A DNA stretch of 64,000 bases from Bradyrhizobium tropiciagri (GCF_018130545.1 NZ_JAFCKF010000002.1:1178001-1242000); one strand, 5' to 3'. Shown: positions 10,693 through 19,584, counted from the first letter of the stretch. Program-made: numbers and translations. Notes: a model not told the origin generated them from the sequence alone.

Positions 10693-12252
10693 TTACGGCC
10701 GCGTCGACATGTTGCGCGGCGGCCCGGCGGTGCGGACCGGCTCGGCGAGACGGGCGAACTCGCAGAGCAGCGAGCGCGTCTTGCGCGGATCGATCACCTC
10801 CTCGACCCAGAACTTCTCGGCCGACCGGAACGGCGAGCGCAGCTTGTTGAGGCGATCCTCGATCTCGCGCAGCTTGGCGGCGGGATCGGCGGCCGCATCG
10901 ATCTCGGCGCGATAGGCGGCCTCGATGCCGCCCTCGAGCGGCAGCGAGCCCCAATAGGCCGACGGCCAGGCGTACCGCATCGAGAACCGGTTGGCCGGTT
11001 GATGCACCACGCCGGCAACACCGAAGGCGTTGCGGATGATGATGGTGCACCATGGCACCGTGCTCTGGTTGACCGCCGCCATCGCCCGCACGCCGTGGCG
11101 AATGGTAGCCGACTTCTCGGCCTCGAGCCCGATCATGAAGCCGGGGCAGTCCATCAGATAGACCACCGGCAGATGGAAGGTCTCGGCGAAATCGACCCAA
11201 CGCACCACCTTTTGGCAGGCGTCCGCAGTCCACGAGCCGCCATAGTGGAAGGGATCGCTGGCGAGTAGCAGCACCGCCCTGCCCTCGATCCGCGCCAGGC
11301 CCGTGATGACAGGGCGACCGAAATTGGCGGCGACCTCGAAGAACGAGCCCTTGTCGACGACGGCCTCGATGATCGGCCGCATCTTGTAGACCTGCTTGCG
11401 ATTGCGCGGCACCGCTTTCAGAAGCGACTCTTCGGCGCGTTCGGGATCGTCGGTGCAGGGAATGGTCGGCGGCAAATCGTAGACCGACGACGGCAGATAG
11501 GACAGGAAACGCCGCGCGTAGTCGAACGCCTCCTCCTCGGTCTCGACGGCCTGGTCGATCGCGCCGGCGCGGGTCTGGATGTCGGCGCCGCCGAGTTCCT
11601 GCTTGGTCAGATCCTGCCCCAGGCGCTTCACCACCGGCGGGCCGGCGACGAACATCGCGGAGCTCTTGGTCATGATCGAGTAATGCGTGGCCGCGAGCCG
11701 CGCAGCGCCTAAACCCGCGACCGAGCCGAGCCCGAGACCCACCACCGGCACACGCGCCAGATTGGCGGTCGTGTACCAGTACCAGCGCGTGCCACCGACG
11801 CCGCCGGGCAGATTGGCCGCGCCCCTGGTCTCGATCGTCTTCACCGAGCCGCCGCCGCCGGACCCTTCGATCACGCGCACGATCGGCAGCCGGAAGTCAT
11901 GCGCCATCTCCTCCGCCATCAACGGCTTGGCGGAGATCGATGCATCGGCCGAGCCGCCGCGCACGGTGAAGTCGTCGCCGACCACGACGACGGTGCGGCC
12001 GTCGACCCTGGCGCGGCCGAACACGCAGTTGGCCGGCGTCAGATGCTTGAGTTCGTTGCTCTCGTCGTATTCTGCGATGCCGGAGATGGCACCGACCTCG
12101 TGAAAGCTGCTCTCGTCGACGAGCTTGTCGATGCGCTCACGAACGGTGAGCCGGCCCTGGTCGCGTTGCCGCTTGACCTTGTCAACGCCTCCCATCTCCC
12201 GCGCGAACGCTTCGCGCCGGGCGAGGTCGTCGAGTTCCGGCTTCCAGTTCAT
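10693..12252 (-). CDS. Acyl-CoA carboxylase carboxyltransferase subunit
   Basis: 519 residues with both crotonase-fold halves of biotin-dependent carboxyltransferases (GDDFTVRGGSADASISAK in the N half; ASDPFHYGGSWTADACQKV and MDCPGFMIG in the C half). It transfers carboxyl from biotin to an acyl-CoA, propionyl- or methylcrotonyl-type. A GGGAG sequence seven bases before the ATG supports the start. The IclR gene upstream overlaps it by 71 bases. A separate biotinyl carrier is encoded divergently at 13287; no biotin carboxylase is in view, so that subunit must come from elsewhere. The substrate is unassigned. Confidence 0.88.
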   Translation of the reverse strand: MNWKPELDDLARREAFAREMGGVDKVKRQRDQGRLTVRERIDKLVDESSFHEVGAISGIAEYDESNELKHLTPANCVFGRARVDGRTVVVVGDDFTVRGGSADASISAKPLMAEEMAHDFRLPIVRVIEGSGGGGSVKTIETRGAANLPGGVGGTRWYWYTTANLARVPVVGLGLGSVAGLGAARLAATHYSIMTKSSAMFVAGPPVVKRLGQDLTKQELGGADIQTRAGAIDQAVETEEEAFDYARRFLSYLPSSVYDLPPTIPCTDDPERAEESLLKAVPRNRKQVYKMRPIIEAVVDKGSFFEVAANFGRPVITGLARIEGRAVLLLASDPFHYGGSWTADACQKVVRWVDFAETFHLPVVYLMDCPGFMIGLEAEKSATIRHGVRAMAAVNQSTVPWCTIIIRNAFGVAGVVHQPANRFSMRYAWPSAYWGSLPLEGGIEAAYRAEIDAAADPAAKLREIEDRLNKLRSPFRSAEKFWVEEVIDPRKTRSLLCEFARLAEPVRTAGPPRNMSTRP

Positions 12253-13171
12253 TCACTGCTCCCGTCTTGATGATTTTGTTATTGTTATGGGTGGTCACCG
12301 GCAGCGACTTGCGCTCGATCCGATTGCTGAAGATGTCGCCGTCGGCGCCTTCGAGCAGGCTGCCGAGCGCGGCGGCGAGCTCGACCATCTGCGGCGCGAC
12401 CTCGCGATGCAGTCGCGCCTCGTCATACATCGCCGAAAGCAGGCCGATCGTGGTGACCACATAGGTCTGGTATTGCGGCGACCACAGCGGCACCGCGACG
12501 CCGTTGATGTGCGGGCTCCACAGGCCGCAGGCGACGACGTAGCCGTGCTCCTGCAAATGACGGCGGTTGGCGGCGATGCGCGGCGTCAGCATCTTGGCGC
12601 CCTCGGGCAATTCGCCCTCCATCTCTGCGATCAGCGCGTCGCCGATCGCGGGATCGAGCGCGGCGGTATAGGCGTGGCCGGCGGCGGTGGTCGCCATGGA
12701 GATGCGGCTGCCGGTCGCCTCATGCAGGCCCAGCGCGTTCGCCGCGCGGGCGAACTCCAGATAGACCAGATGGAAGCGGTCGGGGATCACGAAGCCCACG
12801 GTGCCGGGCAATTGATCGGCGACATCCTGCAGGCGCAGCCGGATCAGATTGCGGAGCTGCAATCCCTTCATCATCGTGGTGCTCATCGCGACCGCGCTCG
12901 GACCGATCCGGTATTTCTGGTCGCGCGGCAGATAGACCAGCTGTCCCATCCGCGTCAGCGTGTGCGTCAAGCGCGATACCGTCGAACGCGGCAGGCCGCA
13001 GCGGTTCGAGATTTCGAGGTTGCCGAGCCGCGCCTCATGTCCCTCGAAGCACCGCAACACATCGAAGGCGCGCGACACCACCTGGATGACATCGTCATCG
13101 CCAGTCTCGCTGGCGAGCATTCCCTGCCTACTTAGCCGTTCCGAGCGCCGTCCCATTTCGTTTGGCTCCAT
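12182..13171 (-). CDS. IclR-family transcriptional regulator
   Basis: 329 residues. A winged helix lies at ~25-85 (VVSRAFDVLRCFEG, CGLPRSTVSRLTHTL) followed by the IclR effector domain (~95-285). It probably controls the carboxyltransferase downstream and the divergent biotin carrier. Two overlapping inverted repeats span its own start codon (13170-13194), suggesting autoregulation. The last ~40 residues (HNNNKIIKTGAVNELEAG onward) go beyond the usual family end and run 71 bases into the next gene, which has its own ribosome site; a frame change near the 3' end could explain the tail. Confidence 0.87.
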   Translation of the reverse strand: MEPNEMGRRSERLSRQGMLASETGDDDVIQVVSRAFDVLRCFEGHEARLGNLEISNRCGLPRSTVSRLTHTLTRMGQLVYLPRDQKYRIGPSAVAMSTTMMKGLQLRNLIRLRLQDVADQLPGTVGFVIPDRFHLVYLEFARAANALGLHEATGSRISMATTAAGHAYTAALDPAIGDALIAEMEGELPEGAKMLTPRIAANRRHLQEHGYVVACGLWSPHINGVAVPLWSPQYQTYVVTTIGLLSAMYDEARLHREVAPQMVELAAALGSLLEGADGDIFSNRIERKSLPVTTHNNNKIIKTGAVNELEAGTRRPRPARSVRAGDGRR

Positions 13172-13195
13172 TCCGTCATGCGGAATAAAATTCCA
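13170..13195. promoter_or_regulatory. Candidate IclR operator between divergent genes
   Basis: ATTCCG-N5-CGGAAT lies at 13170-13186 and overlaps GGAAT-AAA-ATTCC at 13182-13194. The second has the shape of the Escherichia coli IclR operator (TGGAAATNATTTCCA). It covers the IclR start codon and the promoter space shared with the biotin-carrier gene. Confidence 0.5.
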
Positions 13196-13286
13196 CTTGC
13201 AGATGAAGCTACCTCAGGCAATCTGCCGCCACAACAAAAAGCCGTTCGCCGGATGAAATTTCCGCAAGACGGTATCGGAGAGTGGA

Positions 13287-13508
13287 ATGCCAGAGATCAA
13301 GATTGTGACCGAAGTTGCCGGCCGCGTTTGCGCGCTTCCCGTTGAAGCCGGCAGCAATATCGGCGACGGCGACGAGATCGCGTTCGTCGAGGCGATGAAG
13401 ATGGAGATCCCGGTCACATCGACGGCAGCAGGCAAAATCAAGTCGATTCTGGTCAAGATTGACGATGTCATCGCCGAGGGCCAGGCCGTCGCGGTCGTCG
13501 AGACCTGA
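13287..13508 (+). CDS. Biotin carboxyl carrier (biotinyl-domain) protein, 73 aa
   Basis: The whole protein is a single biotinyl domain with the biotinylation motif EAMKMEI, so the Lys in MKM is the attachment site. A GGAGAG ribosome site precedes the ATG. It should carry carboxybiotin between a biotin carboxylase and the carboxyltransferase at 10693, from which it is separated by the divergent IclR gene. Free-standing carriers of this size occur in acyl-CoA and 2-oxoacid carboxylases; the partnership is inferred from position. Confidence 0.9.
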   Translation: MPEIKIVTEVAGRVCALPVEAGSNIGDGDEIAFVEAMKMEIPVTSTAAGKIKSILVKIDDVIAEGQAVAVVET

Positions 13509-13790
13509 GCGCCACCGTCGTGCCGCTCGGCGCGGACCAAATTCCCAGATCTCATGTGATGGACGGCGGCTCCTTTGGGAGTCGCACGCGTCGCATGCTA
13601 TTTCGCTTTCGAAACATTATCGGCCGTAAAGTTTCGTATAGCGATACATTTGCCGAGCAACCGCTCGTTTTGTGAACATCTGTTCGAAAACCGGCAGCCA
13701 ACGGCCGGCGCCTGTACGGCTCCACCGCACGGCTGACGACGACGGACGCTCGGTTGCGCGCGCCCTGATTGCGTTGCACAACAGGAGGCG

Positions 13791-15650
13791 ATGAAACAAT
13801 CGCCTCCTCCCGTCACCGCCAGCACCGTCAACTGGGCCCGCTCGCAGCCGCCGCTGCTGCGGTTTCTGCACACTTGCTACGCAGATTTCCTCCCGGAGGC
13901 CGCCGGCGCGGTTGCGGACTACATCCCAGAGCTCGGCAAGGCTGACCCTGCCCATTTCGGCATCAGCCTGGCGACGCTCGACGGCCATGTCTACGAGGTC
14001 GGCGACACCAGGGTGCCCTTCACCATCCAGTCGATGTCGAAGCCGTTCGTGTTCGCGCTGGCGCTGGACACGTTGGGCGCCGAGCGGGTGGAAAGCGTGA
14101 TCGGTGTCGAACCGTCCGGCGACCCCTTCAATTCGATCCGGCTCAACGCCGACAACCATCCGTTCAACGCGATGGTCAATGCCGGCGCGATCGCCTGCTC
14201 CGGCCTGCTCCATGCCGACAAGGGCGACGTCGCATTCGATTATATTCGCCAGGCGCTAGGCCGCTTCGCCGGCCGTGAGCTCGATGTCGACGAGGCGGTC
14301 TACGCCTCCGAGAGCGCGACCGGCGACCGCAACCGGGCGATCGGCTATCTCTTGCGCACCAACAGCGTGATCACCGAGAACGTGCCTGCGGTGCTCGACG
14401 TCTACTTCCGGCAATGTGCCATCCTCGTCACCGCGCGCGACACCGCAGTGATGGCGGCGACGCTGGCCAACCGCGGCATCAATCCGCTGACCGGCGAGCA
14501 AGTGGTGACGCCCTACGCGATCGCGCGCACGCTGTCGGTGATGACCTCGTCAGGCATGTACGACTACGCCGGCGAATGGATCTACCGCGTCGGCATCCCC
14601 GCCAAGAGCGGGGTCGGCGGCGGCATCCTGGCGGCGCTGCCCGCGCGGCTCGGGCTCGGCAGCTACTCGCCAAAGCTCGACAAGCACGGCAACAGCGTGC
14701 GCGGCATCAAGGTGTGCGAGACGCTGTCGGCGCATTACGACCTGCATATGCTCAATCGCAGCGACGACGCCCGCCACAGCATCATCGCCGACTACAATAT
14801 CGGCAAGAACCCGTCGCGGCGGGTGCGCCGGCCGCAGGAGCAGGAGATCCTGGCCAAGCACTTTCAGGAAGTGCGCGTGATCGAGCTGGTCGGCACGCTG
14901 TCGCTCTCCAATGTCGACTATGTCTCGCGCCGCCTCGCCGGCAGCCCGCGACCGGAGTTCGTGATCTTCGATTTGCGCCGCGTCACCGCGACGACCCGCG
15001 CTGGTGCCCGGCTGGTGGCGGAGGCCTTCCAGGAACTGGCCGAGCTCGGCGTCACCGTGATCCTGTCCGGCATCAAGCGGACCTCGCGTGAATGGACCAC
15101 GATCAGCGAGTGGACCAAGCGGCTCGGCAACATCAGGGATTTCTACCTGCTCGACGCCGCGATCGAGTGGGCGGAAGACCAGATCGTCTACCGCTATGGC
15201 GGGTCGATTGATTTCCTGGAAACGACCGAACTCTCCGAGCAACCGCTGCTCGCCGGATTGAGCGAGGCTGAGATCGCCGATCTTGCCGCGCTCTGCACGG
15301 TCAGGACCTACCAGCCGAACGAGAAGATCGTCGCCGCGGGCAGCGAGGCGACCACGCTGTTCTTCCTGCGCAGCGGCGTCGTCCACGTCACCCTGCCCGA
15401 CGGCATCCGCCTCGCGACACTGACCGCCGGCATGGCATTCGGCGAGATGGCGCTGTTGGAGCCGAAGCGTTCGGCGGACGTCCTCGCCGACATGTCGGCC
15501 ACCGCCTATGAGGTAGCGATCACAGATTTCGAGCGCTTCCGCGTGCAGCACCCGCGCGCCGGCGAGCGCATCATGCGCAACCTCGCGCAGATCCTCGCCG
15601 ATCGGCTGATCGTGGCAAATGCGAAGGTGGACCTACTGACGTCGGGTTAG
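13791..15650 (+). CDS. glsA: Glutaminase fused to STAS and cyclic-nucleotide-binding domains
   Basis: 619 residues, about twice the length of a plain GlsA. Residues ~20-320 are a serine-dependent beta-lactamase-like glutaminase: SxxK motif with Ser81 and Lys84 (QSMSKPF), followed by NPFNAMVNAGAI-like text (HPFNAMVNAGAIA) and GVGGGI. Residues ~365-470 match a STAS domain (EVRVIELVGTLSLSNVDYV). Residues ~490-605 form a cNMP-binding fold (FLRSGVVHVTLPDG, MAFGEMALLEPKRSADV). It hydrolyses glutamine to glutamate and ammonia, and the added domains imply allosteric or anti-sigma-like control. The 282-base gap upstream holds no recognised operator. Confidence 0.9.
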   Translation: MKQSPPPVTASTVNWARSQPPLLRFLHTCYADFLPEAAGAVADYIPELGKADPAHFGISLATLDGHVYEVGDTRVPFTIQSMSKPFVFALALDTLGAERVESVIGVEPSGDPFNSIRLNADNHPFNAMVNAGAIACSGLLHADKGDVAFDYIRQALGRFAGRELDVDEAVYASESATGDRNRAIGYLLRTNSVITENVPAVLDVYFRQCAILVTARDTAVMAATLANRGINPLTGEQVVTPYAIARTLSVMTSSGMYDYAGEWIYRVGIPAKSGVGGGILAALPARLGLGSYSPKLDKHGNSVRGIKVCETLSAHYDLHMLNRSDDARHSIIADYNIGKNPSRRVRRPQEQEILAKHFQEVRVIELVGTLSLSNVDYVSRRLAGSPRPEFVIFDLRRVTATTRAGARLVAEAFQELAELGVTVILSGIKRTSREWTTISEWTKRLGNIRDFYLLDAAIEWAEDQIVYRYGGSIDFLETTELSEQPLLAGLSEAEIADLAALCTVRTYQPNEKIVAAGSEATTLFFLRSGVVHVTLPDGIRLATLTAGMAFGEMALLEPKRSADVLADMSATAYEVAITDFERFRVQHPRAGERIMRNLAQILADRLIVANAKVDLLTSG

Positions 15651-15662
15651 ATGCCAGTCTTC

Positions 15663-15813
15663 CCCCTCGCCCCGCTCTTGCGGGGAGAGGGCCGGGGTGA
15701 GGGGCTGCTTCCGCAGGAAAACTCAAAGTCGAATTCGCGGAGACTCCCCCTCACCCGGAGCGCATTCCGCTTCGCTGCATGCGCTCCGGCCTCTCCCCGC
15801 GCGCGGGGCGAGG
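15663..15813. repeat. Long GC-rich inverted repeat between convergent genes
   Basis: The left arm (CCTCGCCCCGCTCTTGCGGG then GGCCGGGGTGAGGGG) pairs with the right arm (CCCCTCACCCGGAG, then CTCTCCCCGCGCGCGGGGCG). The structure lies between the converging glutaminase and carboxymuconolactone-decarboxylase genes and could act as a bidirectional terminator. Confidence 0.7.
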
Positions 15814-15831
15814 CGAAGAAAAGATTCGAGC

Positions 15832-16359
15832 CTAGCTCACCACTTCCGTGACTGGCTGCATGTCGATCTCAAACGTCTCGAGAAACTTCGACGTCATGAT
15901 GTAGAAGCCGACCGAGAGCTGCAGCTCGATCAGCGCGCCTGGCGTTAGCACCGCCGCGATCGCCTTGAAGGTCGCGTCGGTCGGCTTCTTGAGCTTGACG
16001 ATCTCGTCGGTGAAGGTCAGCGCCGCGCGCTGCACCTCATTGAAGCAGGTCGCGGACTGCCAGTTATCCAGCGCTGCGTTCTGCTCGTCGGTGACGCCGA
16101 CATTCTTGCCGATGCGCTTGTGCGCGACGATCTCGTAAGGCGCCTCGCAGAGAATGCCGGTGCGCGTGATCGCGAGCTCGCGCACGATGGGATCGAGCTC
16201 GCCCTTGTGGCGGATCGCGCCGCCGAGCCGGCAGTACTGCTCAAAATAGCTCGGCGAATGCGCCATCATGCGGAAGATGTTGGCGTTGCGGTTCTTGTCG
16301 AGGATCTCGCGGGTGCGCGGGCTTGCCTTCGCGGGATCGGAGTAGTCGATGCGGGCCAT
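15832..16359 (-). CDS. Carboxymuconolactone decarboxylase family protein
   Basis: 175 residues with the AhpD/CMD core: RELAITRTGILCEAPYEIVAHKRIG. The usual CxxC of AhpD-type peroxidase enzymes is reduced to one Cys, so thiol peroxidase reductase activity is unlikely and a decarboxylase or lactone-type role is more plausible. Its function cannot be named. It is the first gene of the minus-strand region adjacent to the acyl-CoA cluster but is separated from that cluster by 420 bases with a plus-strand small gene. Confidence 0.8.
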   Translation of the reverse strand: MARIDYSDPAKASPRTREILDKNRNANIFRMMAHSPSYFEQYCRLGGAIRHKGELDPIVRELAITRTGILCEAPYEIVAHKRIGKNVGVTDEQNAALDNWQSATCFNEVQRAALTFTDEIVKLKKPTDATFKAIAAVLTPGALIELQLSVGFYIMTSKFLETFEIDMQPVTEVVS

Positions 16360-16604
16360 TTCCTAACCTTGATCTTGCTGTCGTTTCTGTCGGGTTCGAA
16401 ACAGTATCTGCCGGCCGTCGCAGGAGCAACACGCCCGAGTCAAATTGCCGCCGCATTCAAAGACAACCCTGACACAGTCGATATTCGCTGAGTGGGGACT
16501 CATCAAAGCGAATACTCGACGCGGGGTGTTCCGAGTAGAAAAATCTGGCCGTCTTGCGTGTCATCCGCGCAACGATGAGTCACGCCCAAGTCTAGGGGAA
16601 ACGC

Positions 16605-16706
16605 ATGAAGGAAGCCACCAAGAGGGCGGCCTCGGAAGCGCTTGCGCAAATGCTGGCGGTGACGGCGATGCTCGTCATCGCCAGCTTTGTATTTTATTGG
16701 CGATAG
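16605..16706 (+). CDS. Very small membrane peptide (33 aa)
   Basis: ATG at 16605 has AGGGGAA four bases upstream and opens a 33-codon frame ending in TAG. The peptide has a charged amphipathic start (MKEATKRAASEALAQM) and a hydrophobic helix (LAVTAMLVIASFVFYW) with a terminal Arg. The ribosome site and clean membrane topology support expression, in an otherwise empty gap (16360-16779). No family was recognised. Confidence 0.5.
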   Translation: MKEATKRAASEALAQMLAVTAMLVIASFVFYWR

Positions 16707-16779
16707 TATCCGCAACTGGAGGGGCAAGAGTGATCTGGTTCAGGCTTGGTCTCGCGTACTGACCGGATCGTTCAGCCCC

Positions 16780-17139
16780 TCATTTTGCCTTTGCGAAGTA
16801 CGGAACCAGCCGTCCCGCAAATTGCGAGAAGCGCGCTGACACCTTGTCGCCGATGGCGAGGTCGTTGTCGCCATGGGCCATCATGCGAAAGCCCTCGTCG
16901 GCATCGACCAGCACGATGTTGTAGGGCACGTGTGCCCGCGTTTCCGGCGTCGCGGCCCGGCAGACCAGCGAAGTCGCATACACCGTCCCCGCCCCGCTCG
17001 CGCGGTGCTCAGCGAGATCAGACGAACCACAGGCGGCGCAGAAGCTGCGGCGAAAATATTGCCGCGCGCCGCAGGCGTTGCAGGTCTGGTAGGTGATGGC
17101 TTCGGCGCCCTTGCTCCAGTCAACGATCAGTCCGCTCAT
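16780..17139 (-). CDS. DUF35 OB-fold, zinc-ribbon acyl-CoA-binding protein
   Basis: 119 residues. A rubredoxin-like zinc ribbon with Cys20, Cys23, Cys34 and Cys37 precedes an OB fold (GTVYATSLVCR, PYNIVLVDADEGFRMMAH). Proteins of this family bind acyl-CoA and pair with thiolase-like enzymes. Its ATG overlaps the stop of the thiolase-like gene at 17136 by four bases (ATGA), so the two are translationally coupled and probably form a complex. Confidence 0.9.
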   Translation of the reverse strand: MSGLIVDWSKGAEAITYQTCNACGARQYFRRSFCAACGSSDLAEHRASGAGTVYATSLVCRAATPETRAHVPYNIVLVDADEGFRMMAHGDNDLAIGDKVSARFSQFAGRLVPYFAKAK

Positions 17140-18272
17140 CGCACGCGCTCCAGGAACATGCTGACATGTGACGACAGCACGCCGCCGTCACCGTGCAGCA
17201 GCGCCACCGAGGCGTCGCGCACCTGACGGTTGCCGGCCCGGCCGGTCATCTGCAGATGGGTCTCGACCAGATGCGCCATCGCCCCGCCGACGCCGCAATG
17301 ACCATAGCTGAGCAGGCCGCCATGAGTGTTCAGCGGTATCTCGCCGTCCTGATTGAAATAGCCGGCCCGCACCCGCGCCGCCGCCTCGCCACGTCCGGCG
17401 AGGCCGAGATCTTCCAGCAGCATCGCAAGCGTGATCGTGAAGCTGTCATAGACCGCGGCGTAACGCACGTCCGATATCGCGAGACCCGCCGCCTGCTTCG
17501 CCTTCGCGATCGAAATCTCGGCGCCGAGTTCGCTCAACGCGGGCGCGGCCGTGACGTGCTGATGGGTGTGCGCCTGGGCAGAGCCACGGACGCGAACCCG
17601 CTTGTCCCCCGTCGGCTCGCGGCTGATCACGCAGGCCGCGCCGCCGTCGGACACCGGGCAGCAGTCGAGCAGTTTCAGCGGCATCGCCACCGGCTTCGAC
17701 GCCATCACGTCGGCAACCGTGATCGGGTCGTGGAATTGCGCGCCGGGATGCGTCAGCGCGTGCTTGCGCATCAGTACGGCGAACTCGGCTAGATCCTCTT
17801 GCGTCACGCCGTATTCATGCATGTAGCGCGTCGCGACCAGGCCGTAATAGGCCGGGATCGTCGGCCCCAGTGTCACCTCATAGTCGGGGTGCCCGACCTG
17901 GGCCAGCGCCTGGATCGAGGCGTCACGGCTCTGCCCGGTCAGCCGGTTCTCGCCACCGACCACCAGCACGTTCTTCGCCACACCGGCGTCGACCAGATGA
18001 TGCGCCAGCATCGTCATCGCAAGGCCGGTGGCGCCGCCGACCTGCACGGCGTGGGCGTAAGATGGGCGAATGCCGAAATGCTCAGCGAACACGGTGGCCA
18101 GCATGATGTGCGGCGAGACGGTGGAGTAACCGCACAGGATGCCGTCGATGTCGGCGCGCTTCAGCCCGGCATCCGAGATCGCGAGCTCGGCCGCCTTGCT
18201 CATCAGGTCGAGCGAGGACAGGCCCTCGTGCTTGCCGTAGGATGTGAGGCCGACGCCGGTGACGAAGCTCAT
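17136..18272 (-). CDS. Thiolase-like protein lacking the nucleophilic Cys (SCP-x/Ltp2 type)
   Basis: 378 residues with the thiolase fold, including the C-terminal NTHGGLLSYGHCGVGGAM segment. No Cys occurs in the region where thiolases have their nucleophile (residues ~70-90, YAHAVQVGGATGLAM). This is the hallmark of SCP-x/lipid-transfer-type proteins; in steroid degradation the Ltp2 member works with a DUF35 partner as a retro-aldolase. The coupled DUF35 gene makes an acyl-CoA aldolase role plausible. It is co-directional with the acyl-CoA dehydrogenase gene across a palindromic repeat. Confidence 0.85.
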   Translation of the reverse strand: MSFVTGVGLTSYGKHEGLSSLDLMSKAAELAISDAGLKRADIDGILCGYSTVSPHIMLATVFAEHFGIRPSYAHAVQVGGATGLAMTMLAHHLVDAGVAKNVLVVGGENRLTGQSRDASIQALAQVGHPDYEVTLGPTIPAYYGLVATRYMHEYGVTQEDLAEFAVLMRKHALTHPGAQFHDPITVADVMASKPVAMPLKLLDCCPVSDGGAACVISREPTGDKRVRVRGSAQAHTHQHVTAAPALSELGAEISIAKAKQAAGLAISDVRYAAVYDSFTITLAMLLEDLGLAGRGEAAARVRAGYFNQDGEIPLNTHGGLLSYGHCGVGGAMAHLVETHLQMTGRAGNRQVRDASVALLHGDGGVLSSHVSMFLERVR

Positions 18273-18292
18273 CGCTTTGCCCTCTCGTCTTC

Positions 18293-18397
18293 GTCATTCC
18301 GGGGCGCGCGACGCGCGAGCCCGGAGTCCATTTCACCGACGTCACATGTGGTCTGATGGATTCCGGGCTTGCGCCTGACGGCGCATCCCGGAATGAC
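18293..18397. repeat. Palindromic intergenic repeat
   Basis: GTCATTCCGGGGCGCGCGAC near 18293 pairs with GCGCATCCCGGAATGAC near 18397, with the inner parts (CCCGGAGTCCAT and ATGGATTCCGGG) also pairing. Same architecture as the repeats at 10573 and 34681 but a different sequence type. Confidence 0.75.
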
Positions 18398-18417
18398 GCT
18401 GAGCAGATTTCCCATCA

Positions 18418-19584
18418 TCAATACGACTTCGGAAGGCCAAGCACCTTCTCGCCGATGAAACTAAGAATGAGCTGCGGGCTGATCGGCGCGATGCGCGGGA
18501 TCAGCGATTCCCGCAGGTAACGTTCGACGTGATATTCCTTGGCGTAACCGAAGCCGCCGTGGGTCATGACCGCCTGCTCGCAGGCGTGGAACCCGGCTTC
18601 CGCCGCGAGATACTTTGCCGAGTTCGCGGCCGGTCCGCACGGCAGGTTCTGGTCATATTGCCAGCCGGCGCGCAGCACCATCAGCCAGGCGGCCTCGAGC
18701 TCCATCCAGCACTTCGCCAGCGGATGCTGGATCGCCTGGTTCATGCCGATCGGGCGGTTGAACACGATGCGGCCCTTGGCGTATTCCGACGCCCGCTTCA
18801 GCGCGATCTGGCCCAACCCCACCGCTTCGGCCGCGATCAGGATGCGTTCCGGGTTCATGCCGTGCAGGATGTATTCGAAGCCGCGGCCCTCCTCGCCGAT
18901 CCGATCTTCGACTGGAATCTCGAAATTCTCGAAGAACAGCTCGTTGGAGTCGACCGGCTTGCGGCCCATCTTTTCGATCTCGTGCACGGTGACGCGCTTG
19001 CGGTCGAAATCGGTGTAGAACAGGCTCAGCCCGTGGGTCGGGCTGCGCACCTCCTCCAGCGGCGTGGTGCGCGCCAGCAGCAGGATCTTGTTGGCGACCT
19101 GCGCAGTCGAGATCCACACCTTCTGGCCGTTGACGATGTATTTATCGCCCTGGCGCACGGCGCGGGTCTTGAGCTGCGTGGTGTTGAGGCCGGTGTTGGG
19201 CTCGGTGACCGCGAAGCAGGACTTGTCGCGGCCGTCGATGATCGGCGGCAGCATGCGCTGGCACTGCTCCTTGGTGCCGAACACCACCACCGGATTAAGC
19301 CCGAACACATTCATGTGCACGGCCGACGCGCCGGACATGCCGGCGCCGGATTCCGAGATCGTGCGCATCATGATCGCGGCATCCGTGATGCCGAGGCCGG
19401 AGCCGCCATATTCCTCGGGGATGCAGATGCCGAGCCAGCCGGCATCGGCCAGTGCGCGGTGGAAGTCGGCCGGATAGCCGCCCTCCTTGTCTTTCTTCAG
19501 CCAGTAGGCCTCGTCAAACCGCGAGCAGATTTTTGCCACCGCGTCGCGGATCGATTCCTGGTTGGCAGAGAGTGCGAAATCCAT
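18418..19584 (-). CDS. Acyl-CoA dehydrogenase
   Basis: 388 residues with the three-part acyl-CoA dehydrogenase layout: an N-terminal helical domain, the FAD/substrate core (CFAVTEPNTGLNTTQLKTRA, WISTAQVANKILLLART) and a C-terminal helical domain (THGGFGYAKEYHVERYLRE). The enzyme forms a 2,3-double bond in an acyl-CoA and passes electrons to ETF. The end RIAPISPQ differs from the common IYEGT end, so it is probably not a classic fatty-acid enzyme. It sits 11 bases after the CaiB CoA-transferase gene, a pairing seen in dicarboxylic or branched acyl-CoA pathways. Confidence 0.92.
   Translation of the reverse strand: MDFALSANQESIRDAVAKICSRFDEAYWLKKDKEGGYPADFHRALADAGWLGICIPEEYGGSGLGITDAAIMMRTISESGAGMSGASAVHMNVFGLNPVVVFGTKEQCQRMLPPIIDGRDKSCFAVTEPNTGLNTTQLKTRAVRQGDKYIVNGQKVWISTAQVANKILLLARTTPLEEVRSPTHGLSLFYTDFDRKRVTVHEIEKMGRKPVDSNELFFENFEIPVEDRIGEEGRGFEYILHGMNPERILIAAEAVGLGQIALKRASEYAKGRIVFNRPIGMNQAIQHPLAKCWMELEAAWLMVLRAGWQYDQNLPCGPAANSAKYLAAEAGFHACEQAVMTHGGFGYAKEYHVERYLRESLIPRIAPISPQLILSFIGEKVLGLPKSY

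Noticed and set aside
13674-13685. GAAC-N4-GTTC resembling a LexA box
   Set aside because: That form is the Gram-positive type; alphaproteobacterial LexA uses GTTC-N7-GTTC, and the next gene is a glutaminase.
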